DNA from: Synechococcaceae cyanobacterium SM1_2_3 | GTDB lineage: Bacteria > Pseudomonadota > Gammaproteobacteria > Competibacterales > Competibacteraceae | Direction: 5' to 3' | DNA length: 35,964 bases | Assembly (NCBI GenBank): GCA_012031845.1 | Contig: JAAUTD010000003.1 | Location: forward strand, 1 to 35,964 | Shown: positions 31,528 to 35,964 of the stretch, one piece after another | How positions within the stretch are numbered: the stretch's first letter is position 1 | Layout: the number at the start of each line of letters is the position of its first letter | The notes under the pieces: model-generated | Told to the model about the DNA's origin: nothing | The model's input: the letters and a program-made list of their open reading frames with translations, nothing else | The model's database searches: none | Translations under genes and position numbers: made by a program

Positions 31528-32408
31528 TGACTTACAGCTATCAATCGTTCAGCAGCGGCAACATCCTGACGAACGGTCAGGCCCAGCAGATTGAAGACAA
31601 CGTCCGCGACCACGTGCACGGTTATGACGGCGTAGGCGCGTCCGGCGTTTCTTGGGATGTGTCTTCTGCCGGTTCCGCCTTCACCGTGAACGCGACGGAC
31701 GCAGCGAAGCTGTTCAAGTGCTATGGGGATTTCGAAATCGCCTTCCAGGCCGCCGCGACGCTGGGCGGCAACTTCGGCGCAGGCTTCGTCAACATGGGGT
31801 CCGGCCGTGTGATCCTTTCCGCAGCCGCGGGCGGATACATCCATCAACATTCCTACTATGCCCTGACGCCCGGCGAAGGCGTTAGCGTGCACAGCGACAA
31901 TTCGGACTTGATGGTGATGGGCGGCCAGAACCACGCGCGGATTTATCGGCAAGTTGCCGCCGGGTCCCTGGCGCAAATCGACGTGAAGGCGATGTGGGCG
32001 GGCGACTTCGAACGGTACGAACTGCACGTGAAGGCGTCGCAAAGCGCCACCGGCCTTATCACGCTTCTCACCAGCGTCAATTCCGGCAGCAGCTACCTCA
32101 GCAGCGGCTACGCAGACACCGACGCAGACACTACCGCCATGCGCCTCTGGCGCGCGAACACGTCCAGCAACCAGGCCATCCTGTCGGTGGCGGAATTCGT
32201 CAACAACGCGCTGGTGCAAAGCATGGGTGCGTTTTTCAAATTCCGCGCCCTGCGCGGTTCGGCGGGCAGCGTCGTGGACGAATACATGGTGGGCGGACAG
32301 CAAACGACCGTTGGCAACCCAACGGGCCTGCGCGTGCAGACGAACGCGGGCAACTTCCTGGCGGGCACGACCGTGGAGCTGTTCGGCATCGGCCGCCCGC
32401 GGCGCTAA
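31527..32408 (+). CDS. tail fibre or receptor-binding protein, 293 aa
   Basis: ATG 31527 overlaps the last base of the previous stop. The N-terminus (SGNILTNGQAQQIEDNVRDH) is the pattern I associate with phage fibres attached to a tip hub. A jelly-roll-like, strand-rich body follows (FGAGFVNMGSGRVILSAAAG, SNQAILSVAEFVNNAL). It is the most probable host-recognition protein because it lies between hub and lysis genes. The receptor cannot be inferred. Confidence 0.65.
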   Translation: MTYSYQSFSSGNILTNGQAQQIEDNVRDHVHGYDGVGASGVSWDVSSAGSAFTVNATDAAKLFKCYGDFEIAFQAAATLGGNFGAGFVNMGSGRVILSAAAGGYIHQHSYYALTPGEGVSVHSDNSDLMVMGGQNHARIYRQVAAGSLAQIDVKAMWAGDFERYELHVKASQSATGLITLLTSVNSGSSYLSSGYADTDADTTAMRLWRANTSSNQAILSVAEFVNNALVQSMGAFFKFRALRGSAGSVVDEYMVGGQQTTVGNPTGLRVQTNAGNFLAGTTVELFGIGRPRR

Positions 32409-32430
32409 AACAGAACGGAGCGAACGAAAA

Positions 32431-32940
32431 ATGCGTGAACCACCCTGGATGGTGCAAGCGAAAGCAGAAATCGGCGTCCGCGAATTCGCGGGCGCGGCCG
32501 ACAACCCGCGCGTGGTCGCCTACTTCGCGGCCTGCGGCCTCAAGGCTTCGCCCTTCACCGATGATGAAACGCCCTGGTGCGCCGCGTTCGTTGGCGCAAT
32601 GCTGGCCAACTCCGGTTTCCGCGGGACGGGCAACGCCATGGCGCGCAGCTATACGCGGTGGCCGGGTAGCATAAAGCTGGGCGGACCCGTGTATGGCGCG
32701 GTGACCGTCATCCATCGTGTCCCCGAACACCCAACGCAGGGACACGTTGGTTTCCTGATGGGCAAGGACCTAAATAGTCTTGCGCTGTTGGGTGGAAATC
32801 AGAATGATGCTGTGAACGTGGCCAAGTTCGCCCGCTCGCGCCTTATTGGCTATTACTGGCCGTTCGGCTTTCAGATAGAACCCGAATGGGTTGGCCCACC
32901 GATGCCATCAAACACGGGGAGTGGTGACAAAGTAACCTGA
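32431..32940 (+). CDS. endolysin, CHAP/NlpC-P60-like (TIGR02594-type), 169 aa
   Basis: WCAAFVGAMLANSG places a nucleophilic Cys50; GHVGF gives His105 and GGNQND gives Asn123, so the Cys-His-Asn triad of a small peptidase is visible. N-terminal PWMVQAKAEIGVREFAGAAD is typical of the TIGR02594 family found with phage lysis genes. It would cut peptidoglycan peptide bonds. No signal peptide, so the holin releases it. Good ribosome site GGAGCGAA before ATG 32431. Confidence 0.85.
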   Translation: MREPPWMVQAKAEIGVREFAGAADNPRVVAYFAACGLKASPFTDDETPWCAAFVGAMLANSGFRGTGNAMARSYTRWPGSIKLGGPVYGAVTVIHRVPEHPTQGHVGFLMGKDLNSLALLGGNQNDAVNVAKFARSRLIGYYWPFGFQIEPEWVGPPMPSNTGSGDKVT

Positions 32941-32953
32941 AAGGTTCTGCGCG

Positions 32954-33622
32954 GTGTTTGACTGGGCAACTGTAAAAGACCACGCGGACACCATCCTGTC
33001 AGTCCTTGGCGTTCTTGCGTCCATCGGCGTTGTCCTGACCTGGTACGTGAAAAGTGGCCGCCCGTTCCTCATGCGTCTGCTGGGGACCTGGGACGCCATT
33101 GACCGCATCGAAACCGGCCAGCGTGCAATTTCGGCGGAACTGTCGTTTAATGGCGGTTCCACCCTCAAGGACATGGTGGCCAAGCACGGCACGCGCTTAG
33201 ACGCGCTGTCCGTGGAAGTCGCCCTGGTTCGTGGAGTGCAGCGCACGATGATGTCCCAGACGAACGCGGCTTTTTACGAGACGGACGCCCAGGGGCGGTG
33301 CGTGTGGGTCAATCGGTTCTATCTGGAAATGACCGGGAAGATGTTGGCGGACGTGCTTGTGAACGGTTGGGGCACGTGCATTGCGCCGCAGGACCGCGCG
33401 GCGGTGTTGACCGAATGGAAGGACTGCGTAGAGACGGACCGCGATTTTGACGCCAAGTTTTCGATGCTGGATGCGTCCGGCGCACCGTTCAAGGTCCGCA
33501 GCATCGCGCGCCGCGTGAAAAACCTGTCTGGGATAACTATGGCGTTTGCCGGTTCTTTGGAGGTCTTGGGCCAGCCTAGCCGGGTTGACCTTCATGCCTT
33601 GGCGGACGCCCCGCCCCCGTGA
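32954..33622 (+). CDS. membrane-anchored PAS-domain protein in the lysis cassette, 222 aa
   Basis: It starts at GTG 32954. A membrane segment (about 13-33, TILSVLGVLASIGVVLTWYV) is followed by a helical linker and a PAS fold from about 105 to 205: NAAFYETDAQGRCVWVNRFY, LEMTGKMLADVLVNGWG, EWKDCVETDRDFDAKFSML. A PAS domain senses small molecules, redox or proteins; no kinase or other output domain is attached. It lies between endolysin and holin, so it might tune lysis timing by sensing a signal at the membrane. That is inference. I recall similar genes in some phages but no established function. Confidence 0.75.
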   Translation: MFDWATVKDHADTILSVLGVLASIGVVLTWYVKSGRPFLMRLLGTWDAIDRIETGQRAISAELSFNGGSTLKDMVAKHGTRLDALSVEVALVRGVQRTMMSQTNAAFYETDAQGRCVWVNRFYLEMTGKMLADVLVNGWGTCIAPQDRAAVLTEWKDCVETDRDFDAKFSMLDASGAPFKVRSIARRVKNLSGITMAFAGSLEVLGQPSRVDLHALADAPPP

Positions 33623-33663
33623 TAGGTTAACGGTCTGCCCCCCTCACGCGAAATAGGTGAAAC

Positions 33664-34020
33664 ATGCCCGAACAGACCGCAACCACCACCGTGGTCACCA
33701 GCAAGCCGTGGTTTGAAAGCCTCACGATTTGGGGCGTCGTTTCCTCGGTGCTGGCAACGGTTCTGGGCCTGGTCAACATCGTGGTGACCCCGGAAGTGCA
33801 GGCGCAGCTGGCGGAAGGTGCGGCCAACGTCGCCAGCGGCCTTTCGGCCAAGGACTGGGGCGCGGTGTTGACCGGCGTCATGGGGCTGTTCAGCGCCATC
33901 ATGGTGGTTCTGGGCCGCAAGCAGGCGGACCAGCCGGTCCACTTCGTCACCCCGTTCACCGTCCAGGCTGCGCCCATCGTGGCGATTGCGTCGGGGAAGA
34001 CCGGGCCAACCGGCAGTTAG
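33664..34020 (+). CDS. holin-like membrane protein, 118 aa
   Basis: Two hydrophobic segments (about 17-41, ESLTIWGVVSSVLATVLGLV, and 64-84, WGAVLTGVMGLFSAIMVVLG) with a short polar loop between them and polar ends, plus a position between endolysin and spanins, fit a holin with two membrane spans. It would form the inner-membrane pore that releases the endolysin. The family is not identified beyond this topology. Confidence 0.65.
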   Translation: MPEQTATTTVVTSKPWFESLTIWGVVSSVLATVLGLVNIVVTPEVQAQLAEGAANVASGLSAKDWGAVLTGVMGLFSAIMVVLGRKQADQPVHFVTPFTVQAAPIVAIASGKTGPTGS

Positions 34021-34023
34021 CCG

Positions 34024-34452
34024 ATGCCCACCCCCTGGGCCGCCCTTATCAACGCAGGCGTCAAATACCTGGTGATTGCCGCCTGCGTTGGCCTCGCCAC
34101 ATGGTGGTTTCTGGGCAAGCTGGACCGCGCCGCGGCAGCGGACCGGTTCGAAACCCAGCTGGCCACGGAGCACGCCGCGGCGAAGGCGGCGCGCGAATTC
34201 CAGGTCCAGGTTGAAGGTCTGCGCAGCGACGCGGAAAAGCGCTGGGCGGACTTCGAACAGCGGCTGGCGCAGGCCAGCGGCCAACGCGTGGAGAGGATCA
34301 TTGAGCGCCTACCGGCTAATTCTCGTGTGTGCCTTGATGCTGACGTTGTGCAGCTGCTTAACGCCCGCCACGGAAGTGCAGCTGCAATGCCCCCGGCCGC
34401 CGGGCAACCTGATGGTCCCCCCCTCAGACTTACCCCCCTTGCCGCCCCGTGA
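34024..34452 (+). CDS. i-spanin (Rz-like), 142 aa
   Basis: An N-terminal membrane helix (about 11-30, AGVKYLVIAACVGLATWWFL) leads to a periplasmic coiled-coil (ADRFETQLATEHAAAKAARE … AEKRWADFEQRLAQASGQ) and a proline-rich end. This is the inner-membrane partner of the outer-membrane lipoprotein encoded in another frame from 34301. Together they fuse the membranes in the last lysis step. The overlapping gene and location support it strongly. Confidence 0.8.
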   Translation: MPTPWAALINAGVKYLVIAACVGLATWWFLGKLDRAAAADRFETQLATEHAAAKAAREFQVQVEGLRSDAEKRWADFEQRLAQASGQRVERIIERLPANSRVCLDADVVQLLNARHGSAAAMPPAAGQPDGPPLRLTPLAAP

Positions 34453-34618
34453 CCTTGGGGACCAGGACGTGGCGTTGATCCTGGAAGCCAGGGCCAACCG
34501 GGATGACACGCTTGTGGAAACGGTGCGGGAATTGCAGGGCTGGTATGACACCTGGACCTTGCAACCCATCCCTGGTGATAGTAAATTCAAACCGTCCGGG
34601 TCAGCCCCCCCACCTTAA
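34301..34618 (+). CDS. o-spanin (Rz1-like lipoprotein), 105 aa, TTG start
   Basis: It lies largely within the Rz-like gene in another frame and extends past its end. Start TTG 34301 follows GGAGAGGATCA. The signal peptide LSAYRLILVCALMLTLCSC ends in a lipobox (LCSC, Cys19 lipidated), so the mature protein sits in the outer membrane. The Pro-rich part (CPRPPGNLMVPPSDLPPLPP) is typical of Rz1. The 40-residue extension beyond is helical. The TTG start and 152-base overlap are typical of such embedded spanins. Confidence 0.75.
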   Translation: MSAYRLILVCALMLTLCSCLTPATEVQLQCPRPPGNLMVPPSDLPPLPPRDLGDQDVALILEARANRDDTLVETVRELQGWYDTWTLQPIPGDSKFKPSGSAPPP

Positions 34619-34668
34619 AACTGGACCGGACTGCGTCGGGCAATTCCCCTCGCCCGAAAGCGTGACAG

Positions 34669-34710
34669 AACCCCAGCCCATGCCCCCCGGCGGCTGGGGT
34701 TCACTTTTTC
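34669..34710 (+). terminator. strong terminator of the late block
   Basis: AACCCCAGCC (34669-34678) pairs perfectly with GGCTGGGGTT (34692-34701), 10 bp, and CACTTTTT follows directly (T5 at 34705-34709). A textbook intrinsic terminator after the spanin genes. It also lies opposite the end of a convergent leftward gene. Confidence 0.8.
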
Positions 34711-34936
34711 AGCGCCCCCCCGTTTGGTTCCAGGCCATCAGCAGCCGGAACGCGTTGACCGGCCGGTTGGCGTAGCGCGTGAACAGCGCGGCCCCGGTGT
34801 CGGCGTCATCAACCGTGACAATCCAGCATGGATGCCCGGCCGGAAACGCGGGGCGGATGATCGCCCGCGCGTTACCTACCATCAGGATGGCGACGCCTTC
34901 GCCACCATCCGCTGGGTTGCGTAGAACCTCAATCAC
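34709..34936 (-). CDS. hypothetical small protein, 75 aa, GTG start
   Basis: It starts at GTG 34936, overlapping the preceding stop (GTGA). The protein is beta-rich (VAILMVGNARAIIRP … CWIVTVDDADTGAALF) with a basic end (RPVNAFRLLMAW). No family known to me. It is the last gene of a two-gene leftward unit driven by the promoter at 35119-35149. Confidence 0.55.
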   Translation of the reverse strand: MIEVLRNPADGGEGVAILMVGNARAIIRPAFPAGHPCWIVTVDDADTGAALFTRYANRPVNAFRLLMAWNQTGGR

Positions 34937-35094
34937 AGCACGCCAGCCTTAGCCATTAGGGCGGTGAAGGCAATTTCGTGGTCGTTTTCGTTGTCGTCGT
35001 TCACGCCCCAAAACCAATAGGCCGAACGGCTTTCGAAGTGGTCCGCGGTGAAGCACGCTTCGAGAAAAATGGCGAAAGTTAATTGGATGTACAT
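34933..35094 (-). CDS. hypothetical small protein, 53 aa
   Basis: ATG 35094 lies 7 bases after GGGGG. The protein is acidic and aromatic (LEACFTADHFESRSAYWFWG, then NDDNENDHEIAF), and the stop overlaps the next start as GTGA. The start and overlap argue that it is real. Function unknown. Confidence 0.55.
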   Translation of the reverse strand: MYIQLTFAIFLEACFTADHFESRSAYWFWGVNDDNENDHEIAFTALMAKAGVL

Positions 35095-35118
35095 GATAGC
35101 GCCCCCGTCTGATGAAAC

Positions 35119-35149
35119 TAGATATGATAGCCGAATGTAAAAATGTCAA
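35119..35149 (-). promoter_or_regulatory. leftward promoter with consensus -35
   Basis: The minus strand has TTGACA (35149-35144), the exact consensus, in an AT-rich stretch with TATCAT (spacing 14) and TATCTA (spacing 19) as -10 candidates. The spacing is not ideal, so strength is uncertain. Confidence 0.45.
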
Positions 35150-35182
35150 GGGCCGCCGGTAACGGGGAGAAACCGGCGGCCC
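35150..35182 (-). terminator. leftward terminator overlapping a new promoter
   Basis: GGGCCGCCGGT and ACCGGCGGCCC form a perfect 11-bp stem. On the minus strand it is followed after 6 bases by TTTTT (35143-35139); those 6 bases are the TTGACA of the next promoter. It ends transcription of the gene at 35221. Confidence 0.65.
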
Positions 35183-35220
35183 AGAAAGCCCTGCCCAGAT
35201 GGCGACTAAGCAGGGTGGTC

Positions 35221-35964
35221 CTATTTGGCTTCCATCGACCGTTTGCGCGCTTCCAGCGCCGCGGCGAACTTGCCATAGTCCGCGTCCGTGAGGGCCTTGG
35301 CGGCCTCGGTGTCCAGGATGTCCAGCCCTTCCAAGGTGCGAATTTTCAGCAGTTCGGACAGGGCCGTTTTCAGCCCTTCGCTTTGGTGTTCCGGTTCTGG
35401 CTGCGCATCCGTTCTTTGACCCGCCGCTTTAGCGCCTTCCGCAGCTTCGGCCCCAGAGTGAACGTCACCACCGGTTGTTCCCCCAGCGTCAGGTTGCTGC
35501 CCATTTCCAGGCTTGGCATCGACTTCCGGCGCGCTGCCGCCAGCTGCTGCATCCTTCTGGCCTGGCCCAGCGCTAGGTCCGCCAGGTGCTGCATCTGACT
35601 TGCCAGGTGGGTCAGCATCCTTGCCGCCCTTGCCGCGGCGTCCGCCTGACTTCGTATCCGTTTTCCCGTCACTGGGTTCTCCCTCGGTTGCTGTTGGCGT
35701 GGGCGGCGGCGGTTCCACGAAATCTTCCGGCCAGATTTCAGACGGGTCCGCCATGCCGTCCTGGACGGCCTTGATTTCCGCAATCACGCGCGTCACGTGG
35801 CGTTCGTCCCATTCGGCGAAGGTTCGCCCCACCTGCGCCTCAACGCGCTTTACGGGCACCTTCATGTCCTGGAGACGTTCGCCGACGCGGCGGCGGTAGT
35901 TTCCAGGTTCTTGGCCACCTTCCCGATGAGCCCTTCGCGCGCTTCGTCCAGCATCAGTTCGGCG
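35221..35964 (-). CDS. partial protein with long disordered tail, possibly recombination-related
   Basis: The gene enters from the right edge. Adding one T near 35898 joins ELMLDEAREGLIGKVAKNLE to YRRRVGERLQDMKVPVKRVE, then VGRTFAEWDERHVTRVIAEI, into one helical protein. Uncorrected, there is a stop at the ATGA before 35865 and a second start there. A low-complexity stretch rich in Gly, Pro, Ala and Asp follows, then a helical end (LEGLDILDTEAAKALTDADY). The VGR…W…VIAEIKAV pattern recalls the C-terminal region of some phage single-strand annealing proteins, but I am not certain; unknown is the safer call. Confidence 0.45.
   Translation of the reverse strand, partial: RRTDAGRSARRAHREGGQEPGNYRRRVGERLQDMKVPVKRVEAQVGRTFAEWDERHVTRVIAEIKAVQDGMADPSEIWPEDFVEPPPPTPTATEGEPSDGKTDTKSGGRRGKGGKDADPPGKSDAAPGGPSAGPGQKDAAAGGSAPEVDAKPGNGQQPDAGGTTGGDVHSGAEAAEGAKAAGQRTDAQPEPEHQSEGLKTALSELLKIRTLEGLDILDTEAAKALTDADYGKFAAALEARKRSMEAK

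Noticed and set aside
31377-32504. Leftward open frame of 375 codons
   Set aside because: It is the antisense shadow of the fibre gene; high GC produces long spurious frames, and the rightward gene has clear motifs.
1-35964. tRNA, integrase or transposase genes
   Set aside because: I saw no cloverleaf with a TψC-like motif and no tyrosine or serine recombinase motifs; the Mu-like genes are structural only.

Overview
The window is one contiguous stretch of a tailed double-stranded DNA phage or prophage genome, about 36 kb, GC-rich and very tightly packed. Many neighbouring genes share ATGA, GTGA or TGATG stop/start overlaps. The late genes encode a long non-contractile tail (tape measure of 751 residues, tail tube protein, frameshifted tail chaperone, no sheath seen), so the virion is probably a siphovirus. 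Its head genes are Mu-like: a DUF935-type portal joined to a Mu-F-type head morphogenesis domain, a Mu-I-type protease/scaffold, DUF1320 and virion-morphogenesis connectors. The Rz/Rz1-type spanin pair shows that the host is Gram-negative. The portal carries the peptide GPGIGHNRPP, a motif I associate with alphaproteobacterial proteins and their phages, so an alphaproteobacterial host is my best guess. No integrase, transposase or tRNA is visible here.

Layout. (1) 1-3836: small rightward genes of mostly unknown function, one with PD-(D/E)XK-like residues and one with a two-frame overlap. (2) 3849-4445: about 600 bases with no convincing gene, packed with strong hairpins and preceded by a good sigma70-type promoter; a candidate large structured RNA. 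(3) 4482-4964: two small rightward genes. (4) 8023 down to 5046: a leftward chain of nine small genes behind a Cro/repressor-like HTH gene. (5) 8024-8152: a divergent control region with a repeated dyad, then one rightward gene. (6) 9366 down to 8417: a short leftward operon whose promoter appears to drive a leaderless mRNA. (7) 9421-34710: the rightward late block, with terminase, head, a giant sugar-modifying enzyme, connectors, tail, fibre and lysis genes, closed by a strong terminator. (8) 35964 down to 34709: leftward genes, with a terminator and a new promoter back to back.

The most unusual content is a 989-residue protein at 18040-21009 that joins a GT4-type glycosyltransferase, a SAM-dependent methyltransferase and a GT2-type glycosyltransferase in one chain. 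It lies inside the head/connector genes. A second sugar/acyl-type enzyme, a left-handed beta-helix (hexapeptide) protein, lies inside the head module at 14063-14509. Together they suggest that the phage builds or modifies a methylated, perhaps acylated, glycan, either on its own virion or on the host surface. That is an inference from domains and position.

A warning for the reader: at least seven places show a conserved or well-coded protein continuing in another frame after a single-base shift, mostly at short homopolymers (near 117, 5317, 6346, 13572, 17838, 29334 and 35898). The simplest reading is sequencing or assembly indels. I annotate those genes across the shift and say so in each entry. 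The tail chaperone shift near 26665 is different: it is expected biology.
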